From positions 124,001 to 188,000 of the forward strand of contig NZ_JARHUJ010000006.1 in NCBI RefSeq assembly GCF_029223285.1: 64,000 nt of DNA, read 5' to 3'. Positions 7,898 to 16,155 of this stretch are shown piece by piece. The DNA comes from Paraflavitalea sp. CAU 1676. Lineage in GTDB: Bacteria; Bacteroidota; Bacteroidia; Chitinophagales; Chitinophagaceae. Positions within the stretch are counted from its first letter, which is position 1, and the number at the start of each line of letters is the position of its first letter. The notes under the pieces are model-generated. The model was given only the letters and a program-made list of their open reading frames with translations, did no database searches and had not been told where the DNA came from. A program made the position numbers and the translations under genes.

Positions 7898-9763
7898 ATG
7901 AGCTACGCCATGATGAAGAAGTTCTATTCAAATAAACGCGTTGCACTGACTGCAATAGCCTGCATTGCCTTGCTCTCCTTTACATCGCCCGCAAGCGATG
8001 CCAGATCATGGATACGAATCAATTTATTGGGTTATTTGCCCGAAAACTCCAAAACAGCTATCTGGTGCGGTAAGCAGGATCAGATCATCACCTCCTTTTA
8101 TGTAATCGAGGTCTCGACGGGCGCTACGGTTATGAAAGGTAATACGGGCCCGGCCTATGGCGCCTACGGCCCCTTTGCCCAAACCTATAGATTGAATTTC
8201 TCACGGCTAAAGCGGCCAGGTCGCTACATCATAAAAGCAGGCGACGCCATTTCTCCTGAGTTTGTCATTGGCGAAGATGTATACAAAGGGGCTGCCGATT
8301 TTTGCTTGCGGTATATGCGCCAGCAACGGAGCGGATTTAACCCCTTCCTGAAAGACTCCTGCCATACCCATGACGGCTATACCATGTATGGCCCCATGCC
8401 CGATAGCACACATATCGATGCATCCGGTGGCTGGCACGATGCCTCTGACTATTTACAATATGTTGCCACCTCAGCCAATGCAACCTGGCACTTGCTTGCC
8501 GCCTGGCGAGACTTCCCGGAGGTATTTGGAGATACTCATCAAGCTAATGGACTGGCCGGCAAAAACAACCGCGCAGATGTGCTGGATGAAGCCAAGTGGG
8601 GCCTCGATTGGCTACTGAAGATGCACCCGCGCGAGGACTGGATGTTCAACCAACTCGGCGACGACCGCGACCATGCGGGCATGCGCATACCCAAAGAAGA
8701 CAGCTTTTACGGAAAGGGCTACGAGCGCCCCGTATATTTTGCTACCGGGCAACCACAAGGCCTGCTGAAGTATAAAAACAGGGCAACCGGCGTAGCATCA
8801 ACGGCAGGCAAATTTGCCAGCGCTTTTGCCCTTGGCTATCAAACCATAACAAACGAAGACCAGGCCTACAAAGATCTCCTGTATCAAAGAGCCCTATCGG
8901 CCCACAAACTAGGCGTACAAAAACCCGGTGTTTGTCAAACCGCTCCGGGACGCTCCCCTTATTTCTATGAAGAGGATAACTGGACCGACGATATGGAACT
9001 TGCCACAGCCAGCCTCCATCAAATGCAACAAGCTAAAACCAGCCAGCCCGACGAGGCATTGCTGAAGACGGCCCTGCAATATGCCCGCGTAGAAAAATTA
9101 ACTCCCTGGCTGGGGGGCGATACTGCCCGGCATTATCAATGGTACCCGTTTATCAACCTGGGTCATTTCGAATTGGCCAAACAATCGGAAGGCAGGCAGA
9201 AAAAAGAGTTGATCGGCTATTATAAACAGGGTATTGAAAAGGTATGGCAGAAGGCGGGCAAAAACGCCTTCCTGCGTGGCATTCCCTTTATCTGGTGCAG
9301 TAACAACCTCACCACCTCCTTTGCCATTCAATGCTATTGGTACAGGAACCTCACCGGCGACGATCAATACCTCCAGCTTGAACAGGCCAATTTCGATTGG
9401 TTATTAGGCTGCAACCCCTGGGGCACCAGCATGGTTTACGGATTGCCGGCAACCGGCGACACACCATCTGACCCACATTCGGCATTTACACACCTTAGGC
9501 AATACCCCATCGACGGCGGCCTCGTGGACGGCCCCGTATATGGAAACATTTACAAGAACCTGATCGGCATTACGCTCAACGAACCCGACGAATATGCGGC
9601 ATTCCAAAGCGACCTGGTGGTTTACCATGACGACTACGGTGACTATAGCACCAATGAGCCCACTATGGATGGCACTGCTTCCCTGGTCTATTTATTCGCT
9701 GCCAAGGAACAACACAGGCCTACCCAGCCCCCGCAAACAGGTAAACCTGAAAAAAAAAAGTAA
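7898..9763 (+). CDS. GH9 family glycoside hydrolase (endoglucanase-like), exported
   Basis: 621 aa in the zero frame. Signal sequence to about residue 35, then an N-terminal Ig-like domain of the CelD type (WIRINLLGYLPENSKTAIWC...), then the GH9 (alpha/alpha)6 barrel. Catalytic features: GGWHDASDY with Asp181 and Asp184 (base), and STNEPTMDG with Glu587 as acid. Other family blocks: EDNWTDDMELA and WLLGCNPWGTSMVYG. GH9 enzymes cleave beta-1,4-glucan or glucosamine-type polymers. The C-terminus ends in a Lys run encoded by ten A residues followed at once by TAA; a CE4 deacetylase domain continues in the -1 frame. The ATG follows the preceding hydrolase stop with no gap. Confidence 0.92.
   Translation: MSYAMMKKFYSNKRVALTAIACIALLSFTSPASDARSWIRINLLGYLPENSKTAIWCGKQDQIITSFYVIEVSTGATVMKGNTGPAYGAYGPFAQTYRLNFSRLKRPGRYIIKAGDAISPEFVIGEDVYKGAADFCLRYMRQQRSGFNPFLKDSCHTHDGYTMYGPMPDSTHIDASGGWHDASDYLQYVATSANATWHLLAAWRDFPEVFGDTHQANGLAGKNNRADVLDEAKWGLDWLLKMHPREDWMFNQLGDDRDHAGMRIPKEDSFYGKGYERPVYFATGQPQGLLKYKNRATGVASTAGKFASAFALGYQTITNEDQAYKDLLYQRALSAHKLGVQKPGVCQTAPGRSPYFYEEDNWTDDMELATASLHQMQQAKTSQPDEALLKTALQYARVEKLTPWLGGDTARHYQWYPFINLGHFELAKQSEGRQKKELIGYYKQGIEKVWQKAGKNAFLRGIPFIWCSNNLTTSFAIQCYWYRNLTGDDQYLQLEQANFDWLLGCNPWGTSMVYGLPATGDTPSDPHSAFTHLRQYPIDGGLVDGPVYGNIYKNLIGITLNEPDEYAAFQSDLVVYHDDYGDYSTNEPTMDGTASLVYLFAAKEQHRPTQPPQTGKPEKKK
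9750..9763 (+). promoter_or_regulatory. Candidate -1 frameshift site (A10 tract, slippery heptamer A AAA AAG, then TAA)
   Basis: Ten consecutive A (9750-9759) then G. In the GH9 frame the codons are GAA AAA AAA AAG TAA, so the dnaX-type slippery heptamer A-AAA-AAG (9754-9760) lies in the correct register with a stop immediately after. A -1 slip continues at GTA (9760-9762) into the deacetylase frame, giving one chain of about 879 aa. A run of ten A could also slip during transcription, or be a homopolymer sequencing error. Confidence 0.6.
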
Positions 9764-10536
9764 AGCCGACAAGTTACTCCGCTCCCGATAAAGGGTCCAG
9801 CATCGGTATCAGCGCTGCCCGGATTCCTACAAACAAGCCTATAACCCGGGGAGATACCAATAGTAAACAAATAGCCCTGGTATTTACCGGCGACGAGTTC
9901 GGAGACGGCGGACCCGCCATCATGAGCACCTTGGAGAAAAAAGGCATTAAGGCCTCCTTCTTTCTCACGGGGCGGTTCTATCGCAACGCCGCCCATGAAT
10001 CAACCATTAAACAGTTAAAAGCAAATGGCCACTACCTTGGAGCCCATAGCGATCAACACTTATTATATTGCGATTGGAAACGAAGGGATAGTTTGCTCGT
10101 CAGCTATGAACAATTTGCAGACGACCTCAGACGCAATTATGAAGTCATGCAGGCATTTGGTGTCGGGGCGGCCGACGCCCATTACTTCCTGCCGCCCTAC
10201 GAATGGTACAATGACAGCATCGTATCCTGGACAAAACAACAAGGTTTTCAACTCATTAACTACACACCCGGAACCGTTAGCCATGCCGACTACACCACTC
10301 CGGACCTTAAAAACTACCGCAGCAGCGACCAGATCCTCCAATCTATCTATTCCTATGACCAATCCTCTTCCAACGGTCTCAACGGCTTTATCCTGCTTAT
10401 GCATATAGGTACCGCGCCGCAAAGGATCGACAAACTGTACAATCGCCTGAATGAATTAATTGAACACCTCACGGGTTCGGGATATCAACTGGTTCGCGTA
10501 GATCAACTCCTTGCCAAAAAGCAAACGCCCCCATAA
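9760..10536 (+). CDS. NodB-type (CE4) polysaccharide deacetylase domain, no start codon of its own; likely -1 frame fusion to GH9
   Basis: The open frame begins after a stop at 9748-9750 and has no ATG, GTG or TTG until ATG 9922. The conserved domain starts earlier: KQIALVFTGDEFGDGG (NodB motif 1, normally TFDDG) is encoded at about 9865-9912. Starting at 9922 would delete motif 1 and leave 204 aa. Later motifs are present: GAHSDQHLLY (motif 2, metal-binding His pair), YFLPPYEWYN (motif 3) and LLMHIG (motif 5). CE4 enzymes remove acetyl groups from chitin, peptidoglycan or xylan. A linker (KPTSYSAPDKGSSIG...) joins it to the GH9 part. Best reading: second domain of a GH9-CE4 protein made by frameshifting, or a fused gene split by a homopolymer error. 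Confidence 0.8.
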   Translation, partial: VKPTSYSAPDKGSSIGISAARIPTNKPITRGDTNSKQIALVFTGDEFGDGGPAIMSTLEKKGIKASFFLTGRFYRNAAHESTIKQLKANGHYLGAHSDQHLLYCDWKRRDSLLVSYEQFADDLRRNYEVMQAFGVGAADAHYFLPPYEWYNDSIVSWTKQQGFQLINYTPGTVSHADYTTPDLKNYRSSDQILQSIYSYDQSSSNGLNGFILLMHIGTAPQRIDKLYNRLNELIEHLTGSGYQLVRVDQLLAKKQTPP

Positions 10537-10538
10537 CT

Positions 10539-10571
10539 GCCTTGTTTCGCAAAGACAGGCCAAATTTTTTA
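10539..10571 (+). terminator. Probable terminator after the deacetylase
   Basis: A bulged stem GCCT(T)GTTT / AAAGAC-AGGC with loop around 10548-10552, followed within a few bases by six T (10566-10571). It lies just past the stop at 10536 and before the desaturase promoter. Confidence 0.45.
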
Positions 10572-10581
10572 CCGTAAATCA

Positions 10582-10610
10582 TTGAACAATATCAACCCGT
10601 TGTAGTTTTG
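10582..10610 (+). promoter_or_regulatory. Promoter of the desaturase gene
   Basis: TTG at 10582-10584 (-33) and TAGTTTTG at 10603-10610 (-7, exact match to the Bacteroidota consensus TAnnTTTG) with an 18-bp spacer. The start codon is about 90 bp downstream, implying a leader of about 85 nt. Confidence 0.6.
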
Positions 10611-10702
10611 CATTGACACCTGCCGTATACCTGCCCGGTCAGCACTTTTAACCCCAGCCCACTCAATTTGTAAGATTGGATTTGATTTAAAAGTGTAACA
10701 TC

Positions 10703-11800
10703 ATGGAAAAGGTATCTAGGCCTCAATACACGAAGAGTGGCCATGAAGCGATCTTTCACCAGTTGCGCCAGGAAGTAGGTACACTTGTAGCTCAACTGGA
10801 GCCAAAACGAAAGCCCGGTATAATGCTCAAGGCATTATTGTTCCCCATTTTGTATATACTTGTCTACACCTCCATCCTGCTCTGGGGGAATAATCCCGTG
10901 GTACTTTACGCCGGTTATATTGGCCTCGGCGTATTGCTGGTCGTTATATTCCTGAACATAATTCACGACGCCGTACACGGTACAGTATTCCGGAGCAAGC
11001 AACTCAACGAGTGGTATGTGTATCTCTTCGATCTGATGGGCGCCAACAGTTACACCTGGCGAATGCGACACGTCAGGTTTCATCATAACTACCCCAACGT
11101 AAGCGGATGGGATACCGACATCGAACAAAGCAAACTGGCCCGCATTTTTCCTTCAGATGAAAGTCTCCGGGTACACAGGTTTCAACATATTTACCTTCCA
11201 TTGCTCTACCCCCTCTATTTGTTAAACTGGCTGCTGATACGGGATTTCCGGGATTTTTTTGACAAGAACAGGACCATCTGTAAACTAACCACCATCCCAC
11301 GAAAGGAATACCTCAAATTATTCTTATTCAAAGGCCTCTTTCTTTTCTACCTGATTGTATTGCCCCTCTTATTATTGAATGTTGGCTGGGGCAGGACCCT
11401 GACCGGCTTTCTGCTAATGATGTTTACCGCCAGCATTTTCTCGCTGATCGTATTACTGAGTCCCCATGCTAATACCAGCTCGGAATTTCCTGAACCCGAC
11501 CACAACAACCAGCTTCCTTACAACTGGATGATGCATATGTTGAAGACTACCAATGATGTGCAATCGGATAATTGGTTCACCCGGTCCTGCATGGGCTGCT
11601 TCAACTTTCACGTGGTGCACCACCTGTTCCCGAACGTAAACCATGTATATTATCCTGAAGTAACCAGCCTGTTGAAGCAATATGCGGCACGCTATGATCT
11701 ACCCTACAGGTCATTTCCTTTGGGCTCATCGCTAAAGAAGCATTTTCTGCTCCTCAAGCGAAATGGAGAAGCGGAAGACATATTTGAAGAGACCATGTAA
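10703..11800 (+). CDS. Membrane fatty acid desaturase-like protein
   Basis: 365 aa. Three His boxes of integral-membrane di-iron desaturases are present: HDAVHG (His88, His92), HVRFHH (His123, His127, His128) and HVVHH (His303, His306, His307), plus a further His at 314. Hydrophobic pairs lie at about 43-62/66-86 and 205-225/233-253, as expected for four TM helices. The enzyme introduces a double bond into an acyl chain using O2 and an electron donor, or belongs to the related hydroxylase/ketolase group. It stands alone between its own promoter and the convergent GNAT gene, with only 19 bp between the two stops. Confidence 0.88.
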   Translation: MEKVSRPQYTKSGHEAIFHQLRQEVGTLVAQLEPKRKPGIMLKALLFPILYILVYTSILLWGNNPVVLYAGYIGLGVLLVVIFLNIIHDAVHGTVFRSKQLNEWYVYLFDLMGANSYTWRMRHVRFHHNYPNVSGWDTDIEQSKLARIFPSDESLRVHRFQHIYLPLLYPLYLLNWLLIRDFRDFFDKNRTICKLTTIPRKEYLKLFLFKGLFLFYLIVLPLLLLNVGWGRTLTGFLLMMFTASIFSLIVLLSPHANTSSEFPEPDHNNQLPYNWMMHMLKTTNDVQSDNWFTRSCMGCFNFHVVHHLFPNVNHVYYPEVTSLLKQYAARYDLPYRSFPLGSSLKKHFLLLKRNGEAEDIFEETM

Positions 11801-11819
11801 CTGCAAGTCGGAGGAAACC

Positions 11820-12941
11820 CTAAAAAACCTTCAGGTAAGTGCGATGTAATTTATCCAGTTTGGCGCCGGTAGCAGCATGAATAGCAAGCATCTTGTCATT
11901 GAAATCGCCCACCCATGCCAGCTCAACGCCCTTCACGGTGTTTCGGGGCACCACCTCCAGTTGAAGAGATCGTATCAGAGCAGATTCAATACCATGATTT
12001 TGATACTTTTTCTTACACCCCATAATGATGATGCGTAAACGGTCGATCGTCATTGTTTTCTTGTACCATAGGAACTTAAGCTTACCCCAAAGATTAAGCT
12101 TTCCGTTTACATGTTTCAGCACCTGGTTAATATCGGGCAAGCAAAGAACACAAGCAATGGGCTCGTCGTTGTAGTAAGCAAACCAGATAATGCGCTCATC
12201 CATGATCGCCTTCATTTGCCGGAATGATTCCTTAATAACGCCCATTTCGATAGGGGTAAAATTGTCGAATGTGCTCCAGGCATCATTATAGATCTCCCGG
12301 AAGTCTTCCGCATATTTGGTAAAGTTGTTCTTATCGAAGTATCGGAATGAGTACCCGGGCTTCTTCATCACCCAGTCGGCAATTTTGGTAAAGCGCTCAG
12401 TGAAGGGTACCGTTATATCGAGGTAATTGGTCAATTGGTCATACTCTTTCTCAAATCCGTATGATTCAAAAAAGGTCTGATAATAAGGCGGGTTGTAGTT
12501 CATTCCCAGGCTGGGTGGCTTGAAGCCGTCTATCAGTAATCCCCAGAATTTGTCATTCTCCCCAAAATTGATAGGCCCTTCCATTGCTTCCATGCCGTTC
12601 GATTGCAGCCAGGCTTTGGCGGTATCCAGCAATAGGAACGCAGCCTTGGTATCATTGATGCATTCGAAGAAACCCACCCCACCGGTTGCCTGGGGGTGCT
12701 TGTAAGCCTTTTCATAATTGACGAAGGCAGCGACACGCCCGATGATCTGCCCCTGGTCATCTTGCAATAACCAACGGTTGCATACTCCATGCTCAAAATA
12801 AACATTCCGTAAAGGATCAAAAATAGCCTCCACTTCATTATCAAGCGGACTGATCCATAGGGGATCGTCTTTATAAAGCTTCTTTGGCAGATCAATGAAT
12901 TGGCGGGCTGTACGGGGGCTGTTAACCTCAATCAAGTTCAT
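11820..12941 (-). CDS. GNAT-like N-acetyltransferase family protein
   Basis: 373 aa. The N-terminal third begins MNLIEVNSPRTARQFIDLPKKLYKDDPLWISP, a pattern I associate with a conserved Bacteroidota protein that contains two GNAT-like folds. The second half holds an acceptor-site-like stretch (WFAYYNDEPIACVLCLPDINQ) and NHGIESALI where the acetyl-CoA loop would be, though the classic RxxGxG/A is degenerate. Substrate unknown. It lies 20 bp downstream of a small hypothetical gene on the same strand. Confidence 0.7.
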   Translation of the reverse strand: MNLIEVNSPRTARQFIDLPKKLYKDDPLWISPLDNEVEAIFDPLRNVYFEHGVCNRWLLQDDQGQIIGRVAAFVNYEKAYKHPQATGGVGFFECINDTKAAFLLLDTAKAWLQSNGMEAMEGPINFGENDKFWGLLIDGFKPPSLGMNYNPPYYQTFFESYGFEKEYDQLTNYLDITVPFTERFTKIADWVMKKPGYSFRYFDKNNFTKYAEDFREIYNDAWSTFDNFTPIEMGVIKESFRQMKAIMDERIIWFAYYNDEPIACVLCLPDINQVLKHVNGKLNLWGKLKFLWYKKTMTIDRLRIIIMGCKKKYQNHGIESALIRSLQLEVVPRNTVKGVELAWVGDFNDKMLAIHAATGAKLDKLHRTYLKVF

Positions 12942-12961
12942 TCGGCGAACTTAGCAATTAT

Positions 12962-13330
12962 TCACCATTTTTCGTCATCGGGAATGTCCTTTGCCGACCG
13001 GTATAGCTCGCGGGTCCTGATCTTTTCCAGCTGACGCTCTACCATCAAAGCGGCAATCAGGGAGCCTGCATCGGAACCTGCCTGGTCACTCAGGGCGGCC
13101 CTGATCCGGGGCTCGCTCACATCGAGACGGTATAACAGGTTCACCAGTCCGGTAAAATCAGATAGGATCATCGCATTAATGCGGACGGCCAATTGATTCA
13201 TCCATTCCTCCCAGGGCCCGTCCTCCTGAATATTAAATTCGGGCGATAGCTGTTGTTTGACCAGGAATATGTTGTCTGCTTCTGCCAAATTGAGTAAATT
13301 TAAGTAAGGTCCCAATTGCAATGGAATCAA
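12962..13330 (-). CDS. Conserved hypothetical protein, soluble helical
   Basis: Up to 122 aa. The frame has no ATG near its 5' end; TTG at 13330 is the longest option, with further TTG codons at 13321, 13315 and 13288. No signal peptide or TM. Mostly helical, acidic and Leu-rich: LAVRINAMILSDFTGLVNLLYRLDVSEPRIRAAL, then a C-terminal region ending DIPDDEKW. I do not recognise a domain. Co-directional with the GNAT-like gene, with which it may be co-transcribed. Its 5' end is only 16 bp from the divergent beta-barrel gene. Confidence 0.65.
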   Translation of the reverse strand: MIPLQLGPYLNLLNLAEADNIFLVKQQLSPEFNIQEDGPWEEWMNQLAVRINAMILSDFTGLVNLLYRLDVSEPRIRAALSDQAGSDAGSLIAALMVERQLEKIRTRELYRSAKDIPDDEKW

Positions 13331-13346
13331 TCTTATCCGATAGAAA

Positions 13347-16040
13347 ATGCGTTCTATTGCAGGCCTTATTGTGTTTACCTTGATCCTTATCTTCCAGGCA
13401 CAGGCTCAACGCGACCATTATGCCAGCCTTAAAGGTACAGTTATTGATTCAGCCAGCCGCCAACCTGTAGAAGCCGCCACCGTTAGTGTTTTCCTCATCG
13501 CCGATTCCTCGCTCGTATCTTACGCCATTACTAATAAGAAAGGTGAATTTCTATTAAAGACAATACCGCAGGCCCGCCCCTGCCGTGTCCTCGTCTCCTA
13601 CAGCGGACTTCACAGCTACGCCCAGGACTTTGTCATTGCCCCCGAAACCAAAGAACTAATCATCAATACTGTGCAGCTCCGAAAGTCGTACGCCGCCATG
13701 GAAGAAGTGATCGTTTCGGCGCAGCGCCCACCCGTCATGGTAAAAAAGGATACCCTTGAGTTCAATGCCGGATCTTTCAAAACACCCATAAACGGGGTGG
13801 TGGAAGACCTGTTGAAACAATTGCCGGGTGTTGAGGTGGATGCGGAAGGCAACATAACGGTAAACGGTAAAAAAGTAACAAAGATAACCGTTGATGGTAA
13901 GGACTTTTTTGGAAGCGATTTTAAAATTACCTCGAAGAACCTGCCACGCGATATTATCGACAAAATCCAGATCGTTGATTACAGAACAAGAGAAGCCCAA
14001 TTCAATAAAACAACGACCGGCAATGAAGATAAAGCGATCAACCTCACCCTTAAAAAAGATAAAAAACGGGGATTATTTGGCCGCGCAAGTTCCGGCTATG
14101 GATCCAATGAACGGTACGAGGCAGGTGCCAGTTTAAACTATTACAAAGGTCCGATGCAACTGAGCTTTATCGGTTACGCCAATAATACCAATCGGATGAG
14201 CTTTTCTGGCGGCGATTTCTCCATGAGCAAACCGGTAAGCAGCTTCAATGGAGGGGGGAGCGGCCTGACAAAAACCAAAGCAGCCGGCCTCAACTTCAGC
14301 CAGGACATCAGCAAAAAACTGCGCATCACCGGAAGCTATTTTTTCAACAACAATGAGATAAAGAACCTAACTAATGCAAGGCGCCAGAACATACTGGCCG
14401 ATAGCACCTTTTTTTATCGCTCTATCACCAATTCCAATACAGAAAATCGAAATCACCGCGTCAACATCAACCTTGAATACAAGCCCGATAGCCTCACCGA
14501 CCTCTTTATCAACTCAGCGTACAACACCGGACAATCAATGGTTTCAACCGGCAATGAGGCAGCATCAACCAGCATCACAGGAGAGAAGATCAATAGTGCA
14601 GACAATGCTTTCACCAATAGTTTCAACGATCGTCAGGTATCACTCGACGCATTTGTGGGACGGCGGCTAAACAATAAGGGGAGAAGTGTTACTGTGGCTG
14701 TCAATTATAATCATGGAGCAAGAAGGCTTTTTGATACCAACAAAGGAATGACCGTTTATTATGGAGCCAATGGCGCCAATATCGAAGACACGGTCGATCA
14801 ACAGGCTCCTGGAAATGCCAAAAGCAAACAAATGTCTTTGTCTACCACCTGGAATGAGCCAGTCTCACGAAAGCTGGACCTTATCCTTGGCTATAACTAT
14901 ATGGAAAGCCATGCTGCCTCCAACAGGGTCACTTACCTGTTCAACCCACAAACGAATGCTTATGACCTGCCCGACAGTTTGTATAGCAACGCAACAAGCA
15001 CCCGCTTCATAGCGCATACACCCAATATCCGGATGGGGTATCGATCCGATAAACTAACGGCCTATCTTGGAGCAAACCTGCAGTGGCTCCAGCAGAGCAA
15101 CCAGCCTGAAATATCAAAGCCCGCACGACTCCAGCGATATTCCAATATGCTTCCCAATGCCAACTTCAACTACCGCTACAGCAAAACAGGAAATATCAAT
15201 TTCTCCTACAGTGGCTCAAGCCAGCAACCCTCCATCGAGCAATTACAACCGGTGCCCGACAATACCAATACGCTATATATAACACTCGGCAACCCCAACC
15301 TTAAGCCCTCTTTTTTCCACAACATGGGATTGAACTTTCAACAATACAATAGCAGTACTTACTGGAATGCAGGCGTAGGCTTTAACACAGCAAGCAATCA
15401 GATCGTGTATGAAACCTGGTTCGATAGTGTGCAATATACCCGGCCTATCAACAGCAATGGCAATTACAGCCTATCCTATAATCTGCATTTTAGCCGCAGC
15501 TGGAAGAAAAAGGACTGGTCGTTCAGGATTATTGCCGGCAGTAACGGCTTCTTTAACAGAAATGTTTCCTTTACAAACAAAGCTTTGAATATTACCCGTC
15601 TCTACCATTTTACGCAACGGATTGGCCTTACCTATACCTTTAAGGAATTGCTGACCCTGATGCCAGTCTTCATGATCCGCTACAACGACACTAAGTATTC
15701 GCAATCCCAATCGGCCGAAAACATGACCAAATCGATTACAGCCAACGCATTCCTCAACTGGCCCAAACGGTTGATCTTTGAAAACAATGTTCAATACCAT
15801 TACAATAGTCGCACAGCACCGGGTTTTCCGAAGGCCGTTACCATGTGGAATATTGCGGCCAACTATCAGTTATTCAAAGACCGGCAGGGCTTGTTGCGAT
15901 TCTCGGTCTACGATCTGCTGAAGCAAAGTACCAATATCTACCGCTCAACCACACCCACTTATATCGAAGACACACAGGTACAGGTGCTGCAGCAGTATTT
16001 TCTGGTCAGTTTCATCTACACCCTCAAACAGTTTCGCTGA
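13347..16040 (+). CDS. Outer-membrane beta-barrel protein with carboxypeptidase-regulatory-like domain (TonB-receptor-like), copy 1
   Basis: 897 aa. Signal peptide to about residue 20 (QAQAQ), then a carboxypeptidase-regulatory-like domain (LKGTVIDSASRQPVEAATVSVF, about 28-110), a TonB-box-like EEVIVSAQRPP, a plug-like segment (VVEDLLKQLPGVEVDAEGN, VNGKKVTKITVDGKDFFG) and a long barrel of alternating aromatic strands, ending in ...FIYTLKQFR. It belongs to the OMP_b-brl_3-type barrels of Bacteroidota. Such proteins are thought to import or secrete across the outer membrane; substrate unknown. It has a close paralogue directly downstream (16156-18942). I see no promoter in the 16 bp gap to the divergent gene, so control must lie inside that gene. 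Confidence 0.88.
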   Translation: MRSIAGLIVFTLILIFQAQAQRDHYASLKGTVIDSASRQPVEAATVSVFLIADSSLVSYAITNKKGEFLLKTIPQARPCRVLVSYSGLHSYAQDFVIAPETKELIINTVQLRKSYAAMEEVIVSAQRPPVMVKKDTLEFNAGSFKTPINGVVEDLLKQLPGVEVDAEGNITVNGKKVTKITVDGKDFFGSDFKITSKNLPRDIIDKIQIVDYRTREAQFNKTTTGNEDKAINLTLKKDKKRGLFGRASSGYGSNERYEAGASLNYYKGPMQLSFIGYANNTNRMSFSGGDFSMSKPVSSFNGGGSGLTKTKAAGLNFSQDISKKLRITGSYFFNNNEIKNLTNARRQNILADSTFFYRSITNSNTENRNHRVNINLEYKPDSLTDLFINSAYNTGQSMVSTGNEAASTSITGEKINSADNAFTNSFNDRQVSLDAFVGRRLNNKGRSVTVAVNYNHGARRLFDTNKGMTVYYGANGANIEDTVDQQAPGNAKSKQMSLSTTWNEPVSRKLDLILGYNYMESHAASNRVTYLFNPQTNAYDLPDSLYSNATSTRFIAHTPNIRMGYRSDKLTAYLGANLQWLQQSNQPEISKPARLQRYSNMLPNANFNYRYSKTGNINFSYSGSSQQPSIEQLQPVPDNTNTLYITLGNPNLKPSFFHNMGLNFQQYNSSTYWNAGVGFNTASNQIVYETWFDSVQYTRPINSNGNYSLSYNLHFSRSWKKKDWSFRIIAGSNGFFNRNVSFTNKALNITRLYHFTQRIGLTYTFKELLTLMPVFMIRYNDTKYSQSQSAENMTKSITANAFLNWPKRLIFENNVQYHYNSRTAPGFPKAVTMWNIAANYQLFKDRQGLLRFSVYDLLKQSTNIYRSTTPTYIEDTQVQVLQQYFLVSFIYTLKQFR

Positions 16041-16097
16041 GACCACCTCGTCAGTAAAAAGAGCCATTTAAACAAAAGGAAACATATTACTATAAAT

Positions 16098-16105
16098 TAG
16101 TTTTG
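16098..16105 (+). promoter_or_regulatory. Promoter -7 element for the second beta-barrel gene
   Basis: TAGTTTTG, an exact TAnnTTTG match, 51 bp upstream of the ATG at 16156. The predicted transcription start near 16111 coincides with the start of the double palindrome at 16112-16147. No clear -33 TTTG was found. Confidence 0.5.
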
Positions 16106-16111
16106 AATGAT

Positions 16112-16147
16112 TTACGAATGGTTCGTAATATTACGGAAACTTCGTAA
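16112..16147 (+). promoter_or_regulatory. Tandem palindromic operator-like pair
   Basis: TTACGAATGGTTCGTAA (16112-16128, perfect 7-bp arms, 3-bp centre) and TTACGGAAACTTCGTAA (16131-16147, arms with one mismatch) separated by TA. The centres are 19 bp apart, close to two helix turns, so two repressor dimers could bind one face. The pair lies between the predicted start site and the start codon. No candidate regulator gene is adjacent. Confidence 0.6.
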
Positions 16148-16155
16148 AGCAACAT

